A DNA stretch of 64,000 bases, from NCBI RefSeq assembly GCF_017565645.3, contig NZ_CP086136.1, positions 7,981,501-8,045,500 of the forward strand, read 5' to 3'. The stretch is from Bradyrhizobium barranii subsp. barranii. GTDB taxonomy: Bacteria > Pseudomonadota > Alphaproteobacteria > Rhizobiales > Xanthobacteraceae. The notes beneath the pieces are model-generated. The model was given only the letters and a program-made list of their open reading frames with translations, was not told the DNA's origin and did no database searches. This document shows positions 34,055 through 42,589 of this stretch, in pieces (position 1 is the first letter of the stretch; every line of letters begins with the position of its first letter). The position numbers were made by a program, and so were the translations under genes.

Positions 34055-35317
34055 CTACCGGAACGCGGCGTTGCCGCGTTCGACGATCTTTCGCGCAGCG
34101 TCGACGAAGGCGCGCGCGACCGGCTCGAGGATCTCGGGCCCGGTCGCGGCGAGATCATCCGACGGCGTATGAAACGTCCGATGGCGCCCGGCCATGCCGA
34201 GGAAATTGGCGTAGCCCGCCGCATGCACGTCGCGCAGCTCACCGACCGCCTGCTTCTCCGTCACCAGACGCTTGGCCTCGACATTCGCAAAAGCCTCGTC
34301 GGTCAGTGCGACGGCGGATTTGCTCAGCACGAGATAACGCTCTTGCTCGGGCCGATCGGTGCGGGCGCCTTCCGCGAAGGCATAGCAGGCGTTCGACGAA
34401 CCGAAATGAATCCACGCCAGCGTGTCCTTCGGCGCCGGCGCTCCGTGCTTCAAAAATAGCTCCATGCCGCCATGGCCGATCTCGTGGCCGGCGGTGGCGA
34501 TGAAAACAAGATGCGCCGGCCATTTCTCGGCGGCGACGGTGCGCGCCAGTGCGAGAAAGTTGGCGATGCCGGGGCCGCGCTCGCAGACGCACGAGTACCA
34601 GCCGGTCATCGGCGTGGAGACGACGATGACCGGCCCACGGCCGGCCCCGATCTCGGCGATGACGTTGCGGCCGACAACATCGCGCTCGTAATGGCCCTTG
34701 ACGTCGAAGGTGACAGGCGCGCCTGAGGCGAGCGCGCGCTCGAACACCGCTCGCGACGCCGCGCCGACCACGATCACCGGCACCGGCCAGGGCGCATCCT
34801 CCTGCGTGACGTTATAGGCGAAGCGGTCGTCGGCGGGATTGCCGATCATCAGCAGGATGGCCGCCGGCTTCCTTGCCGCGGCTTCCGCGATCGCCGCACG
34901 ATGGGTCGGCCCCAGATAGGCGCCGCGATCGAACGGCAGATCGAGCAGAAGGATCCTGCCGGTGACATCGCCATCGCGCGCGAGCGGCGCGGCGAGATGG
35001 AAGCTGGCCTTGTCCTCCGGCGGCCGCCAGAATGGCGTCGCCTCGACAGAGATGCCGGCAGCTTCAGCGCTGGCCCGCTCGACGACATATTGCCGCCCGA
35101 GCACGACGGGCTGGAAGCTGATTTCGAAACCCGCCTGCTTCATCTCGCCGGCGATCCAGTCGGCCGTCGCGCGATCGCCCGCCGAGCCGAAGCGGTGCAG
35201 ACCGAAGGAGGCATAGCGCGCCACGTCTTCGTAGAGGCTCGCACCCGAGAGCACATCCTTGGCTAGCGCCTGTCCGACCATGAGAACCGCCATCGTTGCG
35301 ATGAAGATAAGCCGCAT
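34055..35317 (-). CDS. M28-family zinc peptidase, secreted
   Basis: Four hundred and twenty residues. Signal peptide about 1-19 (MRLIFIATMAVLMVGQALA). The metallopeptidase core has VFIATAGHEIGHGGMELFLKHGA with a His and acidic residues for zinc; a SLYEDVARYASFGLHRFGSAGDR-type N-terminal segment and an inserted PA-like region (RGAYLGPTHRAAIAEAAARKPAAILL) precede it. Family members are aminopeptidases or glutamate carboxypeptidase-like enzymes. Some usual M28 ligand residues are hard to locate by eye, so catalytic competence is not certain. Convergent with the transpeptidase gene, stop to stop 2 bp. Confidence 0.78.
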   Translation of the reverse strand: MRLIFIATMAVLMVGQALAKDVLSGASLYEDVARYASFGLHRFGSAGDRATADWIAGEMKQAGFEISFQPVVLGRQYVVERASAEAAGISVEATPFWRPPEDKASFHLAAPLARDGDVTGRILLLDLPFDRGAYLGPTHRAAIAEAAARKPAAILLMIGNPADDRFAYNVTQEDAPWPVPVIVVGAASRAVFERALASGAPVTFDVKGHYERDVVGRNVIAEIGAGRGPVIVVSTPMTGWYSCVCERGPGIANFLALARTVAAEKWPAHLVFIATAGHEIGHGGMELFLKHGAPAPKDTLAWIHFGSSNACYAFAEGARTDRPEQERYLVLSKSAVALTDEAFANVEAKRLVTEKQAVGELRDVHAAGYANFLGMAGRHRTFHTPSDDLAATGPEILEPVARAFVDAARKIVERGNAAFR

Positions 35318-35459
35318 ATGAATGGCTCCCTGAACCGTTGTTTTTTGAGAGCCAGTTTCCGCCTTCCCCAGCCGCCGTCAAGCGCCTGTCGACCGCGAAG
35401 CTGGACGAACCGGGCGAAGATTTCATAAGCTCCTCCTTTCACCTGGGCTGCGAACCTTG

Positions 35460-36443
35460 ATGCCGTCACGTACCGCGACAATCCTGATCGTGCTCTCGGT
35501 TCTCACTGCGGGACAAGCCATGGCCTTTGATCTCGAAGCGCACCGCGGCGGGCGCGCGCTGTTGCCGGAAAACACCCTGCCGGCCTTCGCCAACGCGCTA
35601 TCGATGGGCGTGGACACGCTGGAGCTCGACGCCGGCGTGACCGCGGATGGCGAGGTCATCATCTCGCATGAACGCGGGCTCAATCCCGACCTCGCGTGCG
35701 ATGCAGGAGGTGCTTACGTCGTCCCGCCCGGCACGCCGTTCGTGAAGCTGCAGTTGGCCGATGTCAGGACCTATGACGTCGGCCAGATCCGCCCCGACAG
35801 TTCCTACGCGAAGCAATTCCCCGACCAGCGGGCCGTGCCGGGGACACGCATTCCCACCCTGGGCGAGCTGTTCGCGCTGGTGCGCAAGGCCGGCAACACG
35901 CGCGTGCGCTTCAATATCGAGACCAAGATCGATCCAAACCATCCGGACGAGTCGCTCGATCCGCGAGGCTTTGTCGCAAAGCTGCTCGGGCTGATCGAGG
36001 CCGAGGGATTTTCCGATCGCGTCATGATCCAGTCGTTCGACTGGCGGACCCTGCTGCTCGTCCAGCAGCAGGCGCCCAACATTCCGACGGTGTATTTGAC
36101 GCTCCAGCGCGGCTCGGGCCAGACGGTCGCGTTGGACAAGGCGACGAACTGGACGGCGGGTTTCAGCCCGGCCGATCACGGCGGCTCGCTGCCGCGGACG
36201 ATCAAGGCTGCGGGCGGCGCGGTCTGGTCGCCCTATTTCGGCGATGTGACCGAGGCGGTCATCTCGGAGGCGCACACGCTCGGACTGCGCATCGTGGTCT
36301 GGACCGTCAACAAGCGCGAGGACATGGCGCGCATGATCGAGCTCGGCGTCGACGGCATCATCTCGGACAGGCCGGACCTGCTGCGGCAAGTCGCGGGCGA
36401 GAAGGGAATTGCATTGCCGGCGGGAACGCCGGTGATGCCGTGA
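35460..36443 (+). CDS. Glycerophosphodiester phosphodiesterase, periplasmic
   Basis: Three hundred and twenty-seven residues. Signal peptide about 1-21 (ILIVLSVLTAGQAMA). The GDPD core begins LEAHRGGRALLPENTLPAFANAL with catalytic His and Arg, then GVDTLELDAGVTADGEVIISHE with the metal-binding Glu/Asp and second His, and ends RIVVWTVNKREDMARMIELG followed by GVDGIISDRP. It releases glycerol 3-phosphate from deacylated phospholipid, feeding phosphorus and carbon use. The start was set at ATG 35460, which directly follows a TTG. Divergent from the M28 gene. Confidence 0.9.
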   Translation: MPSRTATILIVLSVLTAGQAMAFDLEAHRGGRALLPENTLPAFANALSMGVDTLELDAGVTADGEVIISHERGLNPDLACDAGGAYVVPPGTPFVKLQLADVRTYDVGQIRPDSSYAKQFPDQRAVPGTRIPTLGELFALVRKAGNTRVRFNIETKIDPNHPDESLDPRGFVAKLLGLIEAEGFSDRVMIQSFDWRTLLLVQQQAPNIPTVYLTLQRGSGQTVALDKATNWTAGFSPADHGGSLPRTIKAAGGAVWSPYFGDVTEAVISEAHTLGLRIVVWTVNKREDMARMIELGVDGIISDRPDLLRQVAGEKGIALPAGTPVMP

Positions 36444-36454
36444 AGTCTATCCGC

Positions 36455-36540
36455 CGTCATGGCCGGGCTTGTCCCGGCCATCCACGTGTTGCGGCATCGT
36501 CGGAAGAACGTGGATGCCCGGGACAAGCCCGGGCATGACG
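36455..36540. repeat. Large palindromic repeat between convergent genes
   Basis: Arms of about 33 bp: the left starts CGTCATGGCCGGGCTTG at 36455 and ends in CACGT, the right starts ACGTGGATG and ends CATGACG at 36540, separated by 20 nt. The left arm itself contains the smaller palindrome seen at 23175-23205. Confidence 0.85.
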
Positions 36541-36577
36541 ACCTCTCGTAAATCTGCGCGCCGTACCTTTGGCGTCC

Positions 36578-38860
36578 CTACTCCCCATCCCGCAGACGCC
36601 GGTACAGCGCGCCCAGAATATTGGAATAGTCGTCGGTCCAGACCCGCACCCGGTCGTCGGCTTCGGTCAGCTCCCATGACTTGGAGGAGGCGAGCCGGCC
36701 GACGTCGGCCTCCTCGCGCGCGGAGATGACGACGTCGGTCGAGAAGATGTAGTCCCCGTCGCGTCCGGAATCCTCGTTGAAGACCCAGCTCTTCAGATCG
36801 TTGGCATCGGCGATTCCGACCACGACGGTCTCGAGATCGAGGTGCCGGTTGGAGACGTGCATCACCACGGCGCCGTGCGGCGCCAGCTTGTCCTTGTAGA
36901 TATTCATCGCCTCTTCGGTGGCGAGATGAATCGGAATCGCATCCGACGAATAGGCGTCGACGATGATCAGGTCATAAGCGCCGTCGGGCTCTTTCGCGAA
37001 GGTGAGGCGAGCATCGCCGATCACCGGCTTCAGGCCCGGCATGCAGCTCGATATGTAGCGAAAGTTCTTCGGATCGCTCGCCGCGTCGACCATGGACTGG
37101 TCGATCTCGAAGAAGGTCCAGCTTTCGCCGGGCTCGGCGGCGCAGGCGAGCGTGCCCGATCCGACGCCGATTGCAGCGACCTTCAACGGCTCGCCCTTGC
37201 GCTCGCGGATCGCGGTGATGGCCTGCCCGATCCCGCCGTCCTTGTGATAATAGGTGATCGGCTCGGGCCGGCCTACGACCGGCGTGCCGTCATTATTGCG
37301 GAAGCGCTCGGCGCCGTGGATCGTGGTGCCGTGCATCAGCACGTGGAAATAGCCGCCGGGCGTCACCACGATCTTGTGCACGCCGAAGAAGCTGCGCACC
37401 GTCGTGACGCGGCCTTCGTCCGCCGGATAAACGCGGATCAACGCCAGCGCGAGCGCGGCGGTGGCGAATATCTTCCAGCGGCTGGCGTTGAGCGCGACCG
37501 CCAGAAGTGCTGCGAGCACACCGACGGCCCCCGCGACCCAGACGCGATGATCCTCGAACCAGGTCGAGAGATCGCCGGTCATGTAAGACGGCGCGACCAG
37601 CGTCACCGCGAGCACGGCGAGTGCCAGCCAGTACCATCTGACGATGCCCGCCAGCCGCTCGTTCGCCGGCGGCCGGCACAGCGCGGCGAGCGCGACCAGG
37701 ATCGGGTATTCGGCGATCCAGGAGAAGGTGAATGGAGCAACGAGGCCGGCAAAGAGGCCGCCGACCATGCCGCCGAACGACAGCGCGACATAGAAGCCCG
37801 TGAGATATTTGGCGGCCGGCCGTGTCCGCGCCAGCTCGCCATGGCAGGCCATAGCGATAACGAAGAAGCACAATTGGTGGCCGCCGAGGGTCAACAGCAG
37901 ATTCTGTTCGCCACCGAACGCCAGCAGGACGATGACGCCCGCGATCGCGACCGGCTGGAGCATCAGCATCCATTTGTGCGGCAGCAGCGGCCGCGACTGA
38001 AACACCACCACCCAGGTGAGCAGATACAGCGACAGCGGCAGCACCCAGAGCAACGGCGCCGCCGCGACGTCGGTCGAGATGTGCGCCGTGACGGCGATCA
38101 GCAGGCCGGACGGCACCGCGGCGAGGAAGATCCAGCGCAGCCGCGTCACGAAGCCTGGCGCCGGCGCATTGATGTCCTCGGTTTTTGCGTCGACCACGGC
38201 CAGCTTCGGCGAACGCAGCAGCAGCAGCACGCCGCAGGCGGCGATCAGGAGGATCAGGAGGCCATAGCCAAGGGTCCAGAACCGGTTCTGCGTGTGCAGC
38301 GTGAAAATCGGCTCCAGCAGGAACGGATAGGACAACAGCGCGAGGAAGCTGCCGATGTTGGAGGATGCATAGAGGAAATAGGGATCGTGTCCGGCAGGAT
38401 GGCCGGTGCGGACGAACCAGGCCTGCAGCAGCGGATTGTTGGCAGCGAGCGCGAAGAACGGCAGGCCGATCGAGACCACGAACAGGCCGAGCAGCCAGAA
38501 CGCATAGCCCGACGCCGGTGGCTCGCCATAGGCGGTGGCGATGCCGAGCGGCAGCGTGGCGAAGGCCAGCGCCAGCAACACGAGATGCACCACCACGGGA
38601 ACGATCCGGCTCCTGATCTGCATCAAGAGATGCGCATAGGCATAGCCCGCCAGCAGCAGCGACTGGAAGAACACCATCGCCACCGACCACACTGCCGGCG
38701 AGCCGCCGAGCCGCGGCAGCACCATCTTGGCGAACAGCGGCTGCACCGAGAACAGCAGCAGCGCGCTGACGAAGATCGCGGCGGTGTAGACCGTCAGCAG
38801 CAGCCGGTTGCGCGACGAGGACGGCTGCTCCGTGGCGGCGGGTTGCACGATCGAATCCAT
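36578..38860 (-). CDS. Membrane-fused spermidine synthase-like protein (MFS/SpeE fusion)
   Basis: Seven hundred and sixty residues. About 12-14 membrane segments cover residues 25-480. The C-terminal 250 residues are a polyamine aminopropyltransferase-like domain: AAIGVGSGTLACAAEPGESW (SAM-binding glycine motif), TFFEIDQSMVDAASD with acidic Glu-Asp, and DLIIVDAYSSDAIPIHL. This known fused type occurs in many proteobacteria; substrate and whether it makes spermidine are not established. Intact, of normal length, separate promoter. Confidence 0.85.
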   Translation of the reverse strand: MDSIVQPAATEQPSSSRNRLLLTVYTAAIFVSALLLFSVQPLFAKMVLPRLGGSPAVWSVAMVFFQSLLLAGYAYAHLLMQIRSRIVPVVVHLVLLALAFATLPLGIATAYGEPPASGYAFWLLGLFVVSIGLPFFALAANNPLLQAWFVRTGHPAGHDPYFLYASSNIGSFLALLSYPFLLEPIFTLHTQNRFWTLGYGLLILLIAACGVLLLLRSPKLAVVDAKTEDINAPAPGFVTRLRWIFLAAVPSGLLIAVTAHISTDVAAAPLLWVLPLSLYLLTWVVVFQSRPLLPHKWMLMLQPVAIAGVIVLLAFGGEQNLLLTLGGHQLCFFVIAMACHGELARTRPAAKYLTGFYVALSFGGMVGGLFAGLVAPFTFSWIAEYPILVALAALCRPPANERLAGIVRWYWLALAVLAVTLVAPSYMTGDLSTWFEDHRVWVAGAVGVLAALLAVALNASRWKIFATAALALALIRVYPADEGRVTTVRSFFGVHKIVVTPGGYFHVLMHGTTIHGAERFRNNDGTPVVGRPEPITYYHKDGGIGQAITAIRERKGEPLKVAAIGVGSGTLACAAEPGESWTFFEIDQSMVDAASDPKNFRYISSCMPGLKPVIGDARLTFAKEPDGAYDLIIVDAYSSDAIPIHLATEEAMNIYKDKLAPHGAVVMHVSNRHLDLETVVVGIADANDLKSWVFNEDSGRDGDYIFSTDVVISAREEADVGRLASSKSWELTEADDRVRVWTDDYSNILGALYRRLRDGE

Positions 38861-38980
38861 GGAAGCTCCGGCTTAAACCCCGGCGGGCGCCGGACGCGCG
38901 CAATGGAGCACAAGGCGCCTGAACGGGCAATAAAGGGTCTCGTGATGTTGCAGCGACGATTGCTTGATATACAGATGTCA

Positions 38981-39012
38981 TTCCGGGTCTGGTCCTTCGG
39001 ACCATCCCGGAA
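38981..39012. repeat. Small palindrome in the leader of the oxidoreductase gene
   Basis: TTCCGGG (38981-38987) and CCCGGAA (39006-39012) enclose GGTCC (38991-38995) and GGACC (38999-39003). It lies 27 bp before the ATG at 39039, so could affect translation or be just another repeat. Confidence 0.6.
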
Positions 39013-39038
39013 AGACCGCGGAACATTTTGAATCCTTC

Positions 39039-40649
39039 ATGAGCGAAACCGACGTCATCATCATCGGCGCTGGCCATAACGGCCTCACCTGCGCGGCCTA
39101 TCTCGCGATGGCCGGCCTGCGCGTGCGCGTCGTCGAGCGCCGCAAGGTCGTCGGCGGGGCCGCGGTCACGGAGGAGTTTCACCCCGGATTCCGCAACTCG
39201 GTCGCGGCCTACACGGTGAGCCTGCTCAATCCGCAGGTGATCCGCGACTTGGGCCTCACTGAACAGGGCCTGCGGATCGTCGAGCGGCGCGCCCAGAATT
39301 TCCTGCCCGCGCCCGACGGCAGCTATCTGCTCACCGGCGAGGGGCGGACGAAGGAGTCCGTCGCGCGGCTGAGCACGCACGACGCAAGCGCGCTGGACGG
39401 GTTCTCGCGCGAGCTGGAAGACATCGCCGACGTGCTGCGGCAGTTCGTGCTGCGTGCGCCGCCGAACCTGCTCGACGGTTTTGGCACGAACGCGATCCGC
39501 GAAGCCGTGAACGCGTTCCAGAGCGCCAACATCCTGCGTGGGTTGACGCTGGAGCAAAGCCGCAGCCTGCTCGATCTCTTCACCCGCTCGGCCGGCGAGA
39601 TGCTGGACGAGCGGTTCGAGCACGATCTGGTCAAGGCGCTGTTCGGCTTCGATGCCATCGTCGGCAATTATGCCAGTCCGTACGCGGCGGGCTCGGCCTA
39701 TGTGATGCTGCACCACGCCTTCGGCGAGGTGAACGGCAAGAAGGGCGTCTGGGGCCACGCCATCGGCGGCATGGGCGCGATCACGCAGGCGATGGCGCGC
39801 GCCGCGCAGGGCCGCGGCGTCACGATCGACACGGATGCGGGTGTGCGCGAGATCATCGTCGAGCGCGACCGCGCCGTCGGCGTGGTGCTGGAGAACGGCA
39901 CGTCCATCCGCGCAAAATATGTCGCGGCCAACGTCAATCCAAAGCTGCTCTATACGCGGCTGATCGCGGCCGACGCCCTGCCCCCGGACTTCCTCGCGCG
40001 CATCCGGCACTGGAAGAACGGCTCCGGCACCTTCCGCATGAATGTGGCGCTGGACCGCCTGCCCTCCTTCACCGCGCTCCCGGGCGACGGCGATCACCTC
40101 ACCTCCGGCATCATCCTGGCGCCAAGCCTCGGCTACATGGACCGCGCGTATCTCGACGCGCGCGCGCTAGGCTGGAGCCGGGAGCCTGTCGTCGAAATGC
40201 TGATCCCCTCCACGCTCGACGACACGCTCGCACCGACGGGCAAACACGTCGCGAGCCTGTTCTGCCAACACGTCGCGCCCGAACTGCCCGACGGAAAGTC
40301 CTGGGACGACCATCGCGAGGAGGTCGCCGATCTCATGATCGCGACGGTGGACAAATACGCACCCGGCTTTGCGGCAAGCGTGCTCGGCCGCCAGATCCTC
40401 TCCCCGCTCGACCTCGAACGGCAATTCGGCCTGCTGGGAGGCGACATCTTCCACGGCGCGCTGACGCTGAACCAGCTGTTCTCGGCGCGGCCGATGCTGG
40501 GCCATGCCGACTATCGCGGTCCCCTGAAGGGCCTCTATCATTGCGGCTCCGGCGCCCATCCCGGCGGCGGCGTCACCGGCGCCCCCGGCCACAACGCCGC
40601 GCAAGCGATCTTGAGGGATCACCGCTCGCTGTTCGGAAGCCGTGGATAG
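39039..40649 (+). CDS. FAD-dependent oxidoreductase, PYROXD2/phytoene-desaturase-like
   Basis: Five hundred and thirty-six residues. N-terminal FAD motif VIIIGAGHNGLTCAAYLAMAGLRV at about 6-29 with the GxGxxG pattern, then VVERRKVVGGAAVTEEFHPG. Mid-domain AYVMLHHAFGEVNGKKGVWG and C-terminal GLYHCGSGAHPGGGVTGAPGHNAAQAIL are hallmarks of the CrtI-like amine-oxidase/PYROXD2 group. It probably catalyses dehydrogenation of an unknown lipid-like substrate; no carotenoid genes are near. The last codons overlap the 12-bp repeat array at 40641. Confidence 0.85.
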   Translation: MSETDVIIIGAGHNGLTCAAYLAMAGLRVRVVERRKVVGGAAVTEEFHPGFRNSVAAYTVSLLNPQVIRDLGLTEQGLRIVERRAQNFLPAPDGSYLLTGEGRTKESVARLSTHDASALDGFSRELEDIADVLRQFVLRAPPNLLDGFGTNAIREAVNAFQSANILRGLTLEQSRSLLDLFTRSAGEMLDERFEHDLVKALFGFDAIVGNYASPYAAGSAYVMLHHAFGEVNGKKGVWGHAIGGMGAITQAMARAAQGRGVTIDTDAGVREIIVERDRAVGVVLENGTSIRAKYVAANVNPKLLYTRLIAADALPPDFLARIRHWKNGSGTFRMNVALDRLPSFTALPGDGDHLTSGIILAPSLGYMDRAYLDARALGWSREPVVEMLIPSTLDDTLAPTGKHVASLFCQHVAPELPDGKSWDDHREEVADLMIATVDKYAPGFAASVLGRQILSPLDLERQFGLLGGDIFHGALTLNQLFSARPMLGHADYRGPLKGLYHCGSGAHPGGGVTGAPGHNAAQAILRDHRSLFGSRG

Positions 40650-40720
40650 GTCTGTGGAAAGAGCTGTGGACAGGCTGTTGGCAAGGCTGTTGGCAACGCT
40701 GTGAGAAAACAGTGGACAGC
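40641..40720. repeat. 12-bp-period array of DnaA-box-like TGTGGA units
   Basis: CGTGGATAG at 40641, TGTGGAAAG at 40653 and TGTGGACAG at 40665 are exactly 12 bp apart; TGTTGGCAA at 40676 and 40688 and TGTGAGAAA at 40700 continue the 12-bp step, and AGTGGACAG follows at 40711. The first three are each within a few bases of the DnaA box complement TGTGGATAA. Further GTGGAAAA copies lie at 40758 and 40793. It is mostly non-coding, beginning in the last codons of the oxidoreductase gene. Confidence 0.55.
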
Positions 40721-40847
40721 CTGCGCGCGGCAGGCCCGGCGCGCCCCGTACAAGGCGGTGGAAAAGCTGGGGACGAGTGGCGGGATAAAGCCGTGGAAAA
40801 CTTTCGGGAAACGAGTGGAGGGCCTGTGGGCATTCCGGTGCCCTCAA

Positions 40848-40893
40848 AACGACCTCGCCCGCCGGGGGCAAATCCCCGTGCGGGCGATCGTCA
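40848..40893. terminator. GC-rich hairpin past the oxidoreductase gene
   Basis: CGCCCGC with its partner GCGGGCG encloses GGGGG...CCCC arms in the 40855-40885 stretch; no T-run on either strand. It may end the transcripts that converge here. Confidence 0.35.
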
Positions 40894-40945
40894 GGTAACA
40901 GCCTCTAAAGAAAAACAGCCCCCGCCAGGAAATGGGAGGCGGAAA

Positions 40946-41110
40946 TTACTTCAAGGAACTGCTAATCGAACCGAACTTATCGTTCAAGCTGGTGCCCAGG
41001 CTGTTCACCACGGTGATGATCGCCAGCGCGATGCCCGCTGCGATCAGGCCGTATTCGATCGCGGTTGCACCGGATTCGTCCGACCAGAACTTCAAAACCA
41101 TGCTCTTCAA
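40946..41110 (-). CDS. Flp/Fap pilin
   Basis: Fifty-four residues from the TTG at 41110. Core FWSDESGATAIEYGLIAAGIAL: a Gly-Ala processing site after ESG, then a Glu at +5 and a hydrophobic helix, the Flp pilin signature; TadV-like peptidase cuts after the Gly. The Shine-Dalgarno GGAGG sits 6 bases before TTG, whereas the internal ATG at 41101 has GGAGG too far away, so TTG is preferred. No tad/cpa genes follow; the pilin stands alone, as solitary copies often do in Bradyrhizobium. Its product would assemble the Flp pilus used for surface attachment. Confidence 0.85.
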   Translation of the reverse strand: MKSMVLKFWSDESGATAIEYGLIAAGIALAIITVVNSLGTSLNDKFGSISSSLK

Positions 41111-41177
41111 GACTCGCCTCCGTTTCAATTCCAAGATGCGTTGGCTGTATCCAACACCCGGAAATGTACGGGGTACA

Positions 41178-41207
41178 ACCTGCAGTCAGGTTAAATCGGA
41201 ACCTGCA
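41178..41207 (-). promoter_or_regulatory. Repeats upstream of the Flp pilin gene
   Basis: AACCTGCA at 41178-41185 recurs at 41200-41207, 22 bp apart, with an inverted CAGGTT at 41187-41192 between them, which pairs with AACCTG at 41200-41205 around AAATCGG. This is two turns of direct repeat plus a palindrome, the layout of a regulator site in the pilin promoter. Confidence 0.4.
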
Positions 41208-41264
41208 AGTTATGCGGAAAATTGGGAACAAAAGTCCCAAAAATTGAACTGACGGAACCCTAGA

Positions 41265-42152
41265 ATGCAGCTTTCTCCCACTCATCGCGCCTGCTTTTCG
41301 ATCGGCACCGAGGCCGCGGCCAAGCGCGTCGTCGACGTGCTCACGGAGGTCTTTTTCGACGGCGATGCGGCGGTCGCCGCCTTCGAACGGCCGGACGGAC
41401 AGTGGGACGTCACGCTCCATTTCGCCGAGGCGCCCGATCAGGCATGGCTGCGGGAACTCATTGTAACTTCGGCAGGAAACGAGATCGCGGACACGCTCAT
41501 CTTCGACATTGTCGAGGCCAAGGACTGGGTCAAGGCGAGCCTCGAGGATCTCGTCCCGGTACCGGCCGGCCGCTTCGTCGTGCACGGCAGCCACGATCGC
41601 GACCGCGTCGCGCCGAACAAGCTTGCCATCGAGATCGAGGCGGCGCTCGCCTTCGGCACCGGCCACCACGGCACCACCCGCGGCTGTTTACTGTTGCTTG
41701 ACCACGTCCTGAAGAGTTCTCGGCCGAGGAACCTGCTCGACCTCGGCACCGGCACCGGCGTGCTTGGCATCGCCGCAGCGAAAGCGCTGCATCGCGCAGT
41801 GCTCGCCTCCGACATCGACCCGCCGTCGGTGCGGGTGGCGGCCGAGAACGCGACACTGAACCACGTCGGCAACCAGGTGCGGGTGATCCGCGCCACCGGA
41901 TTTGCCGCACCGGACTTTGCCAGATGCGGCCCGTTCGACCTGGTCCTGGCCAACATCCTTGCCAACCCGTTAAGGCAATTGGCCGGCCCGATGGCGCGGC
42001 ATCTCGCGCCTGGCGCGCGCGTCATCCTCTCGGGCCTCTTGACCCACCAGGCCCCCGCCGTGATCGCCGCCTACCGCGCACGCGGCCTCGTGCCGGTGCG
42101 GCACCTGCGGATCGAGGGGTGGAGCAGCTTGTTGCTGCGGAAGATGGGGTGA
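41265..42152 (+). CDS. prmA: Ribosomal protein L11 methyltransferase
   Basis: Two hundred and ninety-five residues. N-terminal substrate-recognition domain to about 120, then the SAM-dependent methyltransferase with LDLGTGTGVLGIAAAKALHR (motif I) and the DLVLANILANPLRQLAGPM segment where NILA corresponds to the N-x-x-x motif for side-chain amine methylation. AFGTGHHGTTRGCLLLL precedes motif I, diagnostic of PrmA. It trimethylates L11 on the 50S ribosome. Normal length; separate promoter. Confidence 0.92.
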   Translation: MQLSPTHRACFSIGTEAAAKRVVDVLTEVFFDGDAAVAAFERPDGQWDVTLHFAEAPDQAWLRELIVTSAGNEIADTLIFDIVEAKDWVKASLEDLVPVPAGRFVVHGSHDRDRVAPNKLAIEIEAALAFGTGHHGTTRGCLLLLDHVLKSSRPRNLLDLGTGTGVLGIAAAKALHRAVLASDIDPPSVRVAAENATLNHVGNQVRVIRATGFAAPDFARCGPFDLVLANILANPLRQLAGPMARHLAPGARVILSGLLTHQAPAVIAAYRARGLVPVRHLRIEGWSSLLLRKMG

Positions 42153-42159
42153 GGCAGCG

Positions 42160-42222
42160 TAGGCGCCGTAGGGTGGGCAAAGCGGCTTGTCCGCCAAAGC
42201 TCGAAGAGCGACGGCGGAACGC
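42160..42222. repeat. Degenerate dyad-containing repeat after prmA
   Basis: CGTAGGGTGGGCAAAGCGGC followed by a GTCCGCC and CGGCGGAAC arm gives imperfect pairing across 42168-42220. It resembles the edge of the palindromic families elsewhere in the window. Confidence 0.4.
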
Positions 42223-42224
42223 CA

Positions 42225-42404
42225 CTACTCCGCCGGCTTCTCGTCCCGGCGCGTCGCGCGCTTGCCCTGCAAGGCGCGCCTGGCGCGGCGCTCGGCGAAA
42301 CGGTCGATCATCTGGCTGATGAGGCCGCGCGGCTTCTTCGGTGTCGTTGCGGCCGGGGCGCGGTGGGCCGGCGGCGAAATCTTCTCAAACATGAACGCTG
42401 GCAT
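42225..42404 (-). CDS. Small basic hypothetical protein
   Basis: Fifty-nine residues, starting MPAFMFEKISPPAHRAP, then KKPRGLISQMIDRFAERRAR and ending in a basic, charged tail. GAGGGG lies 7 bases before the ATG at 42404, a good ribosome site. No membrane segment. Very Arg/Lys/Ala-rich, possibly nucleic-acid binding. It lies convergent with prmA and divergent from the aminopeptidase gene. No family recognised. Confidence 0.6.
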   Translation of the reverse strand: MPAFMFEKISPPAHRAPAATTPKKPRGLISQMIDRFAERRARRALQGKRATRRDEKPAE

Positions 42405-42589
42405 CGTGTGTCCCCTCGCCGTTGAGATGAACCACCCGCTCGAATTTCCCTGTTATCCGGACGAAGCGCAACTGCTGCATCCTGTACTCCACTCAATTCG
42501 AATGGACCATTTTCAAGCACGGTCCGTGCCAGATGCGACCCCAAATGCGTCTACATTGCGGACTGATCGTCATGATCCTAAACTGAGCC

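Noticed and set aside
37293..40097. A 934-residue open frame on the minus strand across the spermidine-synthase fusion and oxidoreductase genes
   Set aside because: Antisense or off-frame reading of high-GC coding DNA; real domains lie in the two annotated frames. The same holds for 36842-39031, 59415-61442, 8660-10447 and 61790-63484.
40641..40800. Replication origin at the TGTGGA array
   Set aside because: The boxes are imperfect, no AT-rich unwinding element or usual origin neighbours are present, and the array starts inside a coding region.
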